A stretch of 64,000 bases of DNA from SM1-50 sp964467345. Lineage in GTDB: Archaea; Thermoplasmatota; E2; DHVEG-1. The notes under the pieces are model-generated. The model had not been told where the DNA came from. It was given only the letters and a program-made list of their open reading frames with translations, and searched no databases. This document shows positions 26,737 to 36,032 of this stretch, in pieces (the stretch's first letter is position 1; each line of letters starts with the position of its first letter). The position numbers were made by a program, and so were the translations under genes. The stretch is from positions 41,940-105,939 of the forward strand of contig CAYXPY010000003.1 in the NCBI GenBank assembly GCA_964467345.1, in the 5' to 3' direction.

Positions 26737-28128
26737 GTGACCGACACACGACGAATTATCATCATCGGCTGTGGCGCAGGTGGTGGCACCAGTGGGCAAT
26801 TCGCACGAAAGACAGATAGGACCGCATCGATAACAATTTTTGAAAAAGGAATCTATCCACAATATTCGAAGTGCGGGCTGCCGTATGCAATCGCAGGCAT
26901 AATACCAGGGTTCCCTGATCTCATTGAATTCTCAGAAGACTGGTTCAAAAAAGAACGCATCGATATCCATCTTGGGACCTCTGTTGAGACTATCAATATA
27001 CGAGAGAATCGGATGATTGCAAAAAAAGGCACGGAACTCATTGAAAAGGAATTTGATAGCCTTATTCTTGCCACAGGAGCGTCCCCTTGGATTCCCCCGA
27101 TTCAAAACATCCAGAAAAATAAAGAGTTGTTGCATGGTGTCCATGTCCTACGAACCATCAAGGATGGGCAGGACATCCAGACTCAGATTAAAAAAGGGAA
27201 AAACGCAACCATCATCGGCGCAGGGCTCATTGGTCTTGAGATGGCAGATTCCTTGCATAGAAAAGGGATGAATGTCACAGTTGTTGAAGCACTCCCCAGC
27301 ATTCTTGCCAACACTCTTGATGACGATATGAGCGAACCAGTGTTGCAGACATTACAGGAGAAGGTTTCCATCTACACGAACCATCTCGCGATCCGATCGG
27401 AAGATAATCAGGGCACTATCACATCATTAATCATCAAAGATGCTTCGACCGGTGAAGAGAAAAAAATACAAACCGATCTTCTCATCATCGCAACGGGGAC
27501 AAAACCAGAGACAACCTTGGCAAAAACCATTGGGTGTGCAATCGGAAAGACCGGGGGCATACAAGTCAACGAACGATCAGAGACAACCGTAAAAAACGTT
27601 TATGCTGTCGGTGATTGCACCGAATATACAGATTTTATAACCCAGGAACCGCTTGGTATCGGCCTTGGAAGTGTCGTCGTACGACAAGGGATTGCTGCAG
27701 GAATCAACTCTGCTGGTGGTGACTATCATCTTCCCCCAGGGGTTTTATTGACACGGACATCGGAGTTCTTTGGAATTGAGATAGCTGCGGTCGGCCCTGT
27801 GAAACAATGCATGAAAAACATCCCAGTGATCACCGGGAAATACAAAGGATTCTCCCTGCCAGAGTATTTCCCCGGGAAAAAACCTATCACCATAAAAATC
27901 GGAGCCCATGAGCAAACCGGACAGATTCTCTCTGCTCAAGCAGTGGGTAGTAACGCGGCACAACGAATAAACACCCTCGCTTGCGCAGTTCTTGGGAAAA
28001 TAACCGTCGAGGAGTTCCGAAAACTTGAGACAGCGTATGCACCACCCATCGCTCCAACACTTGACGCGCTAACCCTTACCTGTGACGTTATCGCCCTGAA
28101 ACTCGCACGAAAAAGAAGGGACGTATGA
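26737..28128 (+). CDS. CoA-disulfide reductase / NADH oxidase-like flavoprotein
   Basis: Pyridine nucleotide-disulfide oxidoreductase, 463 residues. The FAD motif is IIIIGCGAGGGTSGQFAR, and the single redox cysteine is in YPQYSKCGLPYAIAG, as in CoA-disulfide reductases and Nox. The NAD(P)H Rossmann fold is ATIIGAGLIGLEMADSLHRK, and the FAD-closing motif is VYAVGDCTEY. A C-terminal dimerisation domain is complete. The start is a GTG. It overlaps mre11 by 4 bp, yet no functional link to recombination is evident. Substrate (CoA disulfide, persulfide, oxygen) is unresolved. Confidence 0.87.
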   Translation: MTDTRRIIIIGCGAGGGTSGQFARKTDRTASITIFEKGIYPQYSKCGLPYAIAGIIPGFPDLIEFSEDWFKKERIDIHLGTSVETINIRENRMIAKKGTELIEKEFDSLILATGASPWIPPIQNIQKNKELLHGVHVLRTIKDGQDIQTQIKKGKNATIIGAGLIGLEMADSLHRKGMNVTVVEALPSILANTLDDDMSEPVLQTLQEKVSIYTNHLAIRSEDNQGTITSLIIKDASTGEEKKIQTDLLIIATGTKPETTLAKTIGCAIGKTGGIQVNERSETTVKNVYAVGDCTEYTDFITQEPLGIGLGSVVVRQGIAAGINSAGGDYHLPPGVLLTRTSEFFGIEIAAVGPVKQCMKNIPVITGKYKGFSLPEYFPGKKPITIKIGAHEQTGQILSAQAVGSNAAQRINTLACAVLGKITVEEFRKLETAYAPPIAPTLDALTLTCDVIALKLARKRRDV

Positions 28129-29261
28129 GGATTTTACATTGTGCTGACACCCATCTAGGGTATACTGCCTATAGAAAAATGACCGAGGAGGGTGTGAACC
28201 AACGGGAAATCGATATCTATGATGCATTCACGCAATGCATCGATTATGCGGTAGAAACAAAACCAGACCTCATGCTACATGCAGGAGACTTATTTGACTC
28301 TGTTCGACCCACGAACCGGGCAATCACCGTTGCCTTTCAGCAAATCCTTCGTTTGTCCAAGGAAAACATCCCCTTCGTCGTCATCTCTGGCAATCATGAA
28401 ACACCAAAACTCAAAGAAACCGGTAATATTTTCACTATCTTTGAACACCTGGACTATGTGTACCCCATCCATAAGAACCGCTATGAAACTGTATCGCTGA
28501 AAATAAAGGATGAAACAGTTGTGATCCATGCAATCCCACAATGTCAAAACCCAGAGGAATTTGAGACGAATTTCAAGAAAATACAGGTAGACAAGACTGT
28601 TGATTTCAATGTCCTGATCGCGCATGGTGCAGTCGAAGGAATCAAAGAATTTAAGATGAATGAGTTCAACGAACTCTTCATCCCTATCAAAAACCTCAGA
28701 GAGGATTTTGACTACGTCGCACTTGGTCATTACCATCTGTTTACAAAATTACAGAAAAATGCGTTTTACGCTGGATCAACAGAGCATCTGAGTTTTACTG
28801 AGGCAAACACTCAGAAAGGGTTCCTTGAGGTCAACCTAGGAAAAAAATTGACACATCGATTCATCCCTCTCAAAACAAGGGTGATGGTTGACACACCTGC
28901 TCTTGATTGCTCAACGCTTCGTATTGATCAAATAACACAAAAGATAAAAGAAACCATAGAAGCGATTGATCCGAAGGATAAAATCATACGCATCCGTCTA
29001 GATAACATCCCCTTGCACCTGCAACGCGGCATCGACTATCATCAGATTCGAGACATGGCAAAAACCGCAGTGCATTTTGAGATAAAGTCAACGACCGTTA
29101 AAACCGATGAGACATCACTACGTGAAGGCTACACACTAAAATCACTGGCAGATGAATTTGAAAAATTCCTTGCCACACAACAATACTCTGAAAAGAACAT
29201 GCTCCTTGACCTTGGATTACAATACATACATAAACATGAAGAGCAAGAGAAAAAACCATGA
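28125..29261 (+). CDS. mre11: DNA double-strand break repair nuclease Mre11
   Basis: Manganese-dependent nuclease, 378 residues, that processes DNA ends with Rad50. All phosphoesterase motifs are visible: HCADTHLGYTAY, HAGDLFDSVRPTNR, VISGNHETPK, NVLIAHGAVEG and VALGHYH. The capping domain follows, and the C-terminal helices (SLADEFEKFLATQQYSEKN) would bind the Rad50 coil. It overlaps rad50 by 4 bp. HerA and NurA, often neighbours in archaea, are not in this window. Confidence 0.97.
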   Translation: MRILHCADTHLGYTAYRKMTEEGVNQREIDIYDAFTQCIDYAVETKPDLMLHAGDLFDSVRPTNRAITVAFQQILRLSKENIPFVVISGNHETPKLKETGNIFTIFEHLDYVYPIHKNRYETVSLKIKDETVVIHAIPQCQNPEEFETNFKKIQVDKTVDFNVLIAHGAVEGIKEFKMNEFNELFIPIKNLREDFDYVALGHYHLFTKLQKNAFYAGSTEHLSFTEANTQKGFLEVNLGKKLTHRFIPLKTRVMVDTPALDCSTLRIDQITQKIKETIEAIDPKDKIIRIRLDNIPLHLQRGIDYHQIRDMAKTAVHFEIKSTTVKTDETSLREGYTLKSLADEFEKFLATQQYSEKNMLLDLGLQYIHKHEEQEKKP

Positions 29262-31363
29262 TTTTGAAATCTATCCATTTGAAGAATTTTCGAAAATTCA
29301 AGGACAGTTATTTCGAATTCCCTGATGGTGTCACTGGAATTGTTGGTTTGAATGGTGTCGGGAAATCAACTCTTTTTGAAGGGGTAGCATGGGCGCTCTA
29401 TGGTCCTATGGCAGCTCGCACCGCCACAGACCAAATCAAACGCGAAGGAGCAACTCCCTCTGAATCTTGTCGGATTGAACTTGATTTTGTCTTTGACGAT
29501 GACCAGTACCATGTCGTACGGGAGATGAGCGGAAAGAACCTGCAAGCATCAGCAAGCGCGACCGTCAACGGAAAACTTGCAGCCACCGGTGCCGAGATAC
29601 TGAGCAAATATATCCAGAAACGTCTAGGAATGGACTGGAAGTCATTCTACACCTCGATTTTTGCGAAACAAAAAGAACTGAACACGTTATCCTCAATGAA
29701 TCCTAGTGAACGTCGGCAACTCATCCTTCGGATGCTTGGGATCAATGTAGTCGACGATATCATCAGTGAGATACGATCAGATACAAAGGAGAAAAAAACA
29801 CTTATCGAGAAACTCTCGGAGAGTCTTTTTGATGAGAACGGCCAAGATAAGATAACCCTTTATGAACAGGAAATCAAACACCAACAAAAAAAACAAAAAG
29901 AACTCATGAGAGACGTTGAAGAGCAGAAAAAACAGCTTCATATAATTGAGGGGCAACGAGATAAAATAAAAAAAGAATGTGATGGAAAAAAACTCACCTA
30001 TGAAAAACTCCTTAGAACCGCTCAACAATTTGATGAGAAAAAAAGCAGATTCGAAAAGAAGCAACGTCTGCAGAAAGACATTGTGAAACTACAAAAAACA
30101 CTAGACGAGCGACAACAAGCCATGGAACAACAAAAACAAAATCTTACCCTTTTTCAGAACCTAAATAAAGACCTTCAGACCTTCGAACAGCAACAGGAGA
30201 AAAACACGTCTCTTATTCAATCTGTGCTCAAAAAGCAAGAGCATAGTAACACCCTTGTCCATCAACTCAGAAATGACATAAAAGAGATAACAACAAAAAA
30301 ACATCATATAGAAACAATGGGCCCCCAGGCGAAATGTCCGACCTGTGAACGTGTACTTGGTCAACAACACCAAAGTCTTCTCGCTGCATATACCCAAGAG
30401 CTTACGAAAAAGAATCATAATGCGGAACAGCTCATCGAACAAGGAAAAAAACTCCAGATGGAATTTGAGAGACTTTCTAGAGAAAAAAACGCTTTACAGA
30501 AAAAAGGTATCTACCTCCGGAATCAAGTCATAGAGCGGGAGAAACTCCAAAGCTTTCTTCGTCATGGTTCTGAGGAAATCAAGCGGGAAAAACAAGAGCT
30601 TGAAAACAAAAAGAAAGAAGAAAACACACTTGGCGCTATCGACTTTGATGAACAAGAGTATCAGAAGGTCAGAACGCAGGTAAGCGAGGTGTATAAAAGC
30701 CATCAAGAAGCGCTATCAAAACTTGATGACGTAAAAGAGAAACATCAAGAGATAACAATTAAGTTAAAAGAACATGAAGGAAAACAGAATCTGATACAGC
30801 AGCAGATAAAAACCTACGAAAAAAATATTGATGAACAACAAAAACTCTTAAAAAAACTCCAAAACGAACGCACTGAGACACAACGTCTTGGTATGCTTTC
30901 TGAAGTCATGGATTCTTACCGCACGTATCTTATCTCCCAGATCCGACCGACGCTTTCGTCCCATGCGTCTGAACTTTTCGATGAGCTTACAGAGGGAAAG
31001 TACTCACAAATCGAGTTAGATGAAGACTACAACCTCATCGTCTATGATCGAGGCGCCCCCTATACCATTGAACGGTTTTCCGGTGGAGAAGAAGACCTTG
31101 CAAACCTTTGCATCAGGCTTGCGATTTCAGAGATTATCACCGAGCGTGCAGGCAGTGTCTTTCAGTTCATAATCCTTGATGAAATCTTTGGTTCCCAGGA
31201 TCAAATACGCAAACAAAATATCATAAAAGCGCTGAATAATTATTCCTCGAAGTTCAGACAAATCTTCCTAATCACCCATGTCGAAGACATCAAACATTTC
31301 ACTGAGAACATTGTAACGATAACAGAGGATGACGATGGGATTAGTTCAATAAAAGTAGAATAA
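29258..31363 (+). CDS. rad50: DNA double-strand break repair ATPase Rad50
   Basis: SMC-like ATPase partner of Mre11, 701 residues. The N-terminal Walker A is GLNGVGKSTLFEGVAW. A long coiled coil is interrupted near residue 360 by the zinc hook AKCPTCERVLG. The C-terminal lobe has the signature RFSGGEEDLANLCIRLAISE and Walker B FIILDEIFGSQD. Archaeal Rad50 proteins are commonly nearer 850-900 residues, so this one has a short coil and hence a shorter hook-to-head distance. Both lobes and the hook are intact, so it should be functional. Confidence 0.97.
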   Translation: MILKSIHLKNFRKFKDSYFEFPDGVTGIVGLNGVGKSTLFEGVAWALYGPMAARTATDQIKREGATPSESCRIELDFVFDDDQYHVVREMSGKNLQASASATVNGKLAATGAEILSKYIQKRLGMDWKSFYTSIFAKQKELNTLSSMNPSERRQLILRMLGINVVDDIISEIRSDTKEKKTLIEKLSESLFDENGQDKITLYEQEIKHQQKKQKELMRDVEEQKKQLHIIEGQRDKIKKECDGKKLTYEKLLRTAQQFDEKKSRFEKKQRLQKDIVKLQKTLDERQQAMEQQKQNLTLFQNLNKDLQTFEQQQEKNTSLIQSVLKKQEHSNTLVHQLRNDIKEITTKKHHIETMGPQAKCPTCERVLGQQHQSLLAAYTQELTKKNHNAEQLIEQGKKLQMEFERLSREKNALQKKGIYLRNQVIEREKLQSFLRHGSEEIKREKQELENKKKEENTLGAIDFDEQEYQKVRTQVSEVYKSHQEALSKLDDVKEKHQEITIKLKEHEGKQNLIQQQIKTYEKNIDEQQKLLKKLQNERTETQRLGMLSEVMDSYRTYLISQIRPTLSSHASELFDELTEGKYSQIELDEDYNLIVYDRGAPYTIERFSGGEEDLANLCIRLAISEIITERAGSVFQFIILDEIFGSQDQIRKQNIIKALNNYSSKFRQIFLITHVEDIKHFTENIVTITEDDDGISSIKVE

Positions 31364-31390
31364 AAAGAAAGAAAAAGAAAAAAAATGTTT

Positions 31391-32347
31391 TTATTTTCTG
31401 AATCGTAGTTTACGTTTTGGTTTCTCGCTTGGTTTTGGTCGTTCTTCGACGGGCGTCGGGGTTTCCATGCTCTCCTCAGCTGATGCTGTCGCAGGCGCAG
31501 CAATCGTTCGTTGTTTCAGGTGTTCAACCGAGGTAAAGAGTTTTGTGAAGAGCTCCTCATTTGAGTCAAACCAGCTTTGCCAGCCTCGTAGTTCGTCTTT
31601 CAGCTGTTTGTTTTCAGATTCAGTCTCTTCATACAAGCGGAAGAGTTTTGTGAGTCGTTCTTTTTCTTTTTCATACTCACAGGAGACTTCTTGGAATCGT
31701 GTTTTGAATTCTGCGAACTGTTCAAATTTACGTAACTCTTCGACCTGTGTTTCCAAACCACGTATGACTTCGTCTTTTGTGGTAACCTCACCGCGCATTC
31801 GGTCCACGTTTGTTTCCATTTGGGTGCGAATGGCGTCAAATCGCATGACTTGTTGTTTCATATCCTCTAGCTGCTGGACTGCATGTTCTCGTTCATCTAA
31901 CTTCTGAGTAAGTGTCTGAATCCTTGTTGATGCGTCCCGTTCGAATTGCATACGAGCCTGTTCGGTATCACGGATTCGTTCTTCTAATTCCATGACCCGT
32001 TTTTCTTGTGCTGCTAACGATTCCTCTTGGTTTTTGTAAGCGTCCCAGAGTTTTATCAATCGTTCTTTCTCCTTGTCAAGCTCCATGCTATAGCGTCTGG
32101 CGCCTTCGACAGCCTCGTCACGGCGTCGTTCAGCTTCAGAAAGACGGTCTTCAAAGGATCGCATCATTGTATCTACTTTGTTTAACCCTTCGAAGCTGAG
32201 CATGCTTTGGATTTTTGCTAAATCCTCCATGCCTTTTGAAAACGAGCTTTTAATAGTACCAAGTTCAGTTGATGCTTCTTGTAATTGCTCCATAAATGAG
32301 TCTTTTACTCCCTTCACGCCTATACCACCTACTTTTTCTTCAGTCAT
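31391..32347 (-). CDS. Coiled-coil protein of unknown function
   Basis: 318 residues, mostly one long heptad-rich helix (about 60-280), with a Pro/Glu-rich and then basic C-terminus ending KPKRKLRFRK. No membrane segment, signal peptide or ATPase motif. An internal resemblance, KERLIKLWDAYKNQEESL and KERLTKLFRLYEETESEN, suggests an old duplication. It faces rad50 tail to tail and diverges from the Era-like GTPase. A structural or nucleoid role is possible but unsupported. Confidence 0.75.
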   Translation of the reverse strand: MTEEKVGGIGVKGVKDSFMEQLQEASTELGTIKSSFSKGMEDLAKIQSMLSFEGLNKVDTMMRSFEDRLSEAERRRDEAVEGARRYSMELDKEKERLIKLWDAYKNQEESLAAQEKRVMELEERIRDTEQARMQFERDASTRIQTLTQKLDEREHAVQQLEDMKQQVMRFDAIRTQMETNVDRMRGEVTTKDEVIRGLETQVEELRKFEQFAEFKTRFQEVSCEYEKEKERLTKLFRLYEETESENKQLKDELRGWQSWFDSNEELFTKLFTSVEHLKQRTIAAPATASAEESMETPTPVEERPKPSEKPKRKLRFRK

Positions 32348-32518
32348 AACTCATGCCGTCCCATTCAATTAATTCTCTGCTATGCGAATAATGTTGATGC
32401 TATTTAAGGGTTATTATTTTCTAATGTTTCTGTGAGTGGTTTCAGAGCCGCTAAACTAATAAACCAAAATATGTATACTATTTAAAAATTTAAACAAACG
32501 ATTTGGAGACAGAAAGGG

Positions 32519-33184
32519 ATGGGAATACTCGAGAGATTTAGAGAAAGTAGATTTTCTAAAATGATTCATCGTATTTTTGGGAAAAACCACGCCAAGATTG
32601 GCATCTATGGCCCACCAAATGTAGGAAAAACAACACTTGCCAATCGAATCCTGCGAGACTGGACTGGGGATATCATGGGCAGTGTCTCTGAGGTTCCTCA
32701 TGAGACCCGCCGAGCGAAATGGAAGAACAACATTCGAATCGATAACGGGGGATCCTCCTTGACGATGGATCTGGTCGATACACCAGGGATAGCGACAAAA
32801 ATCGACTTCAAGGAGTTCATGAACATGTATGGAATGACAAAGGATGATTCTCGGCTGCGAGCCAAAGAAGCGACCGAGGGTGTCATCGAAGCAATTCGGT
32901 GGCTTGATGATATTGATGGCGTCGTGCTGGTGATGGATGCAACACAGGATCCATTCACGCAGGTCAATGTCACCATTATTGGGAATCTGGAGGCACGCAA
33001 TCTACCTATTCTTATCGCAGCAAACAAGATTGATGCTGAGAACGCAAGCCCAGCGACGTTAAAGTCAGCTTTTCCCCAACATCCGGTAATTCCTATCAGT
33101 GCCCTTACCGGGTATAACACGGAGAATCTCTATACGATGATGGTAAAAGAATTCGGCAAAAAACGACATAAACAAAGGAGGTAA
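32519..33184 (+). CDS. Era/Der-like archaeal GTPase
   Basis: A 221-residue small GTPase. G1 is GIYGPPNVGKTTLANRIL, G3 is LVDTPGIATKIDF and G4 is LIAANKIDAENASP, with PISALTGYN as G5. No KH or second G domain follows, unlike bacterial Era or Der. The gene begins a run of three closely spaced genes with a DUF2073 protein and a Zn-ribbon protein, a grouping I recall as conserved in archaea. Ribosome assembly or RNA-related activity is a reasonable guess. Confidence 0.85.
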   Translation: MGILERFRESRFSKMIHRIFGKNHAKIGIYGPPNVGKTTLANRILRDWTGDIMGSVSEVPHETRRAKWKNNIRIDNGGSSLTMDLVDTPGIATKIDFKEFMNMYGMTKDDSRLRAKEATEGVIEAIRWLDDIDGVVLVMDATQDPFTQVNVTIIGNLEARNLPILIAANKIDAENASPATLKSAFPQHPVIPISALTGYNTENLYTMMVKEFGKKRHKQRR

Positions 33185-33189
33185 GAGAG

Positions 33190-33567
33190 ATGGTGAAAAA
33201 AGAAGGGGGAATCGAGTTTCATCTTATTTCACGTCAGAAGCTAGAGCATTTATCATCCTCAGAGAAACTAGAATATATCCTTAGAGAGGTCAAGGAAGGA
33301 CGAATTCTTGTCTTAGAACACGGGTTGACACCAAATGAACAAGCACAGTTAATTGAGCATACCATGAAAGAAATCAATCATGACACGTTCATTGGCATAG
33401 AGATTGGTGGCTATGAAAACGAGAAAATCGGATTCTTCCAGAGAGTGTTTGGTGTAACAAAAAAACCCCGTATGACCGTTATCGGACCGGCACATCTCCT
33501 CAGAATGGTTCATAAGGACAATGATATGATCCAAACTACAATCATTCCTGGCAAGGGAGCAAGTTAA
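33190..33567 (+). CDS. DUF2073 protein
   Basis: A 125-residue archaeal protein resembling DUF2073, with GIEFHLISRQKLEHLSSSEK at the start, then VLEHGLTPNEQAQLIEHTM and a C-terminal strand-rich part ending QTTIIPGKGAS. No catalytic motif. It starts 5 bp after the GTPase stop and shares a base with the next start (TAATG), so the three genes are translationally coupled. Probably a partner of the GTPase. Confidence 0.8.
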   Translation: MVKKEGGIEFHLISRQKLEHLSSSEKLEYILREVKEGRILVLEHGLTPNEQAQLIEHTMKEINHDTFIGIEIGGYENEKIGFFQRVFGVTKKPRMTVIGPAHLLRMVHKDNDMIQTTIIPGKGAS

Positions 33568-34100
33568 TGCCGCATCAATGTCTTAAATGTGGCCATATCT
33601 TCGAAGAAGGATCATCTCAGCTGCTGAAAGGATGTCCCCAGTGTGGAGGAAACCGGTTTTTCTTTACAAAACAACCGTTAAATGAAAAAGAACGGGACAT
33701 CATGTGTAAGGAAATTGGTCAGGATCTTACCGCAAAAATCATGGAACTGGCCGTTGAGAAAAACAAAGACACGTTCAAGGGAACCGAGGCATGGATCACC
33801 CTCAAACCAAAAGATTTACGAAAGATGATTAAGGACCAGATTGAGCAAGAGAAACCTGAGAAAGAAGTAACGCTTAATGAGCCAATTAGTGATGATCAAC
33901 GCAGAGAGATTATCAAAAAAATCAAGGCGGAGGCAGATCATTCTGATACACCAGAGACGATTGGGGTGGAACAACCCGGGAAATATAATATAGATCTTAA
34001 AGGACTCTTGGAGAAAGAACCGATTGTGATACAAAAGGACGGAACCTATACTATCCATCTTCCCTCCTTGTTTAAGATGCATGAGGAGAAGAAAAAATAG
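33567..34100 (+). CDS. Zn-ribbon protein of the GTPase operon
   Basis: 177 residues. An N-terminal zinc ribbon (CLKCGHIFEEG and CPQCGGNRFFFT) leads into a charged helical middle and a short C-terminal segment (YNIDLKGLLEKEPIVIQKDG). This combination resembles archaeal DUF2072 Zn-ribbon proteins. Its operon with the Era-like GTPase and DUF2073 implies a shared process. No enzymatic motif. Confidence 0.8.
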   Translation: MPHQCLKCGHIFEEGSSQLLKGCPQCGGNRFFFTKQPLNEKERDIMCKEIGQDLTAKIMELAVEKNKDTFKGTEAWITLKPKDLRKMIKDQIEQEKPEKEVTLNEPISDDQRREIIKKIKAEADHSDTPETIGVEQPGKYNIDLKGLLEKEPIVIQKDGTYTIHLPSLFKMHEEKKK

Positions 34101-34172
34101 CTAAAAGGAATAATTGAAAAACCATTCCATTACCTTTTTATTGAAGTCAAAGATACAGCATTGGTTGATTCT

Positions 34173-35468
34173 ATGAAATGGTATGACGAGGTTGAATATA
34201 TCAGGAAACAAGCGATGAAGAACAACGAGTTTTTCGCCAACTCCCTGCCAATGATTGCCAGTGAAAACGTTCTTTCACCCTTATGTCGGGAGATGCTTCT
34301 GACAGATTTTCATGGGAGATACGCAGAAGGGACCCCGGGTAACCGATACTATGAAGGATGTAAATTCTTTGATCTTGTCGAAGAGAAAACAATGGAATTG
34401 GCAAAAAAATTATTTGAGTGTCAGTATGCTGATGTCCGTCCGACGTCAGGTACTGTGGCAAACATGGCTGTGCTGAAGGCATTAATAAAACCAGGGGAAA
34501 CTGCAACGGTCCTTGACACCGCCAACGGAGCTCACATCTCATTTGGTAAATACGGTGCTGCGGGCGTCCGAGGTATTAATCTTGTTTCATTTCCATTCAG
34601 TAACGAGGAGATGACCATTGATGTCGATGGTGCGGTAAAACTCATCAAACAGGTCAAACCCAAACTTGCGTTGTGCGGTCAATCGGTGTTCCTATTTCCG
34701 ACTCCGTTGAAAGAGATAGCAGAGGCCGCTCATGAAGTCGGTGCGTATGTCGTCTATGACGCAGCCCATGTGCTAGGCCTAATAGCAGGGAAACGATTCC
34801 AGGATCCGCTGCGAGAAGGGGCAGATGTTATGAATGGCAGTACCCATAAGACCTTACCAGGACCTCAGGGCGGTATGATCCTTTCAAATCATACCACTGA
34901 AACCGATGAAGAGAAAGCATTCTTACGAAAAATTGGGTTTGGGGTGTTCCCCGGGGTGACGTCGTCGTATCATTTGCATCATGTCGCTGCAAAAGGTATT
35001 GCGTTTGCCGAGCATCTGGAGTTTGGGCAGGCGTATGCTGATCAAACCATTAAAAATGCGAAACGACTGGCACAAGCGCTCCATGAACAGGGGTTCAAGG
35101 TCTTCGGTGAGAAACTTGGTTTTACCAAATCTCATCAGATTCTGGTAGAGATAGGGCCTGGAAAAGGAAAGGAAGCCTCAAAAACACTCGAGGACGCAGG
35201 AATCGTCACTAATATGAATATGATTCCAGGTGATGCAGATCCGCTGAATCCCTCCGGACTTCGACTGGGAACTCCAGAGCTGACCCGCATTGGATTGAAA
35301 GAGAAAGATATGGATGCTATCGCCGTGTTTTATTCACGTGCGCTTCTGAGGAAGGAAAACCCAAAGAGAATCAGAGACGATGTCAAAGAATTCCGGAAAG
35401 ACTTCCAGGGACTTTGTTATTGTTATAAGGAAGGATTCCGGGGATATGATTATCACAAGTTGATCTAA
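34173..35468 (+). CDS. glyA: Serine hydroxymethyltransferase
   Basis: PLP enzyme interconverting serine and glycine with a folate or tetrahydromethanopterin C1 carrier. 431 residues from ATG 34173 (GGTTGAT a few bases upstream); a TTG at 34161 would add four residues. Visible motifs: ANSLPMIASENVLSP, YAEGTPGNRYYEGC, DAAHVLGLIAGKRFQ and the PLP-lysine motif NGSTHKTLPGPQGG. Followed after one base by the Fap7-like kinase gene. Confidence 0.95.
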   Translation: MKWYDEVEYIRKQAMKNNEFFANSLPMIASENVLSPLCREMLLTDFHGRYAEGTPGNRYYEGCKFFDLVEEKTMELAKKLFECQYADVRPTSGTVANMAVLKALIKPGETATVLDTANGAHISFGKYGAAGVRGINLVSFPFSNEEMTIDVDGAVKLIKQVKPKLALCGQSVFLFPTPLKEIAEAAHEVGAYVVYDAAHVLGLIAGKRFQDPLREGADVMNGSTHKTLPGPQGGMILSNHTTETDEEKAFLRKIGFGVFPGVTSSYHLHHVAAKGIAFAEHLEFGQAYADQTIKNAKRLAQALHEQGFKVFGEKLGFTKSHQILVEIGPGKGKEASKTLEDAGIVTNMNMIPGDADPLNPSGLRLGTPELTRIGLKEKDMDAIAVFYSRALLRKENPKRIRDDVKEFRKDFQGLCYCYKEGFRGYDYHKLI

Positions 35469-35469
35469 G

Positions 35470-36024
35470 ATGCGGGTGGCACTGACCGGCACCCCTGGAA
35501 CAGGAAAAACCTCCGTTGCAGCCCTTCTGGAGAAAGAAGGATGTATTTTTGTTTCGTTGTACGCGCTTGCGCAAGAGAATAACTGCATCTGCGGGACCGA
35601 TAAAAAAAGAGATTCACAGCTTGTTGATATTAAGAAGCTTGACAAGTGTATTCAGAAAACCTTCAAGACGGATGAACTAGTTTTTTTTGAAGGACACATC
35701 GGTCATCTTCTTTCATCGATGGAGAAAATCATTATCCTTCGCTGTCATCCGAAAAAGCTGAAAAAAAGGCTTCTTGGAAAAAAATGGAGTGCTCAGAAAG
35801 TCATGGAAAATGTCGATGCAGAAGCTCTGGACATCATTCTTTGTGAGGCAGTGGAAAATCATCCTCTGAAGAATATTTTTGAGATAGATACTACAAAGAA
35901 AACGATTACAGAGGTAGCGTTGTCAGTTCGTGAGATTGTGAATACGAACTTTGATAGAATAGAACCGTATAGTATTGGACAAATCGATTGGTCAGAGGAG
36001 ATCATCAAAAAGAAGGGTAGATAG
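35470..36024 (+). CDS. Fap7/AK6-like adenylate kinase
   Basis: A 184-residue P-loop kinase with Walker A GTPGTGKTSVAALLEKEG and VDIKKLDKCIQK. Homologous to eukaryotic Fap7/AK6 and to archaeal enzymes that act in small-subunit maturation as well as adenylate phosphorylation. The C-terminal 20-30 residues are more divergent. Coupled to glyA upstream and to the phosphatidyltransferase 8 bp downstream. Confidence 0.88.
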   Translation: MRVALTGTPGTGKTSVAALLEKEGCIFVSLYALAQENNCICGTDKKRDSQLVDIKKLDKCIQKTFKTDELVFFEGHIGHLLSSMEKIIILRCHPKKLKKRLLGKKWSAQKVMENVDAEALDIILCEAVENHPLKNIFEIDTTKKTITEVALSVREIVNTNFDRIEPYSIGQIDWSEEIIKKKGR

Positions 36025-36032
36025 GAGCAAGT

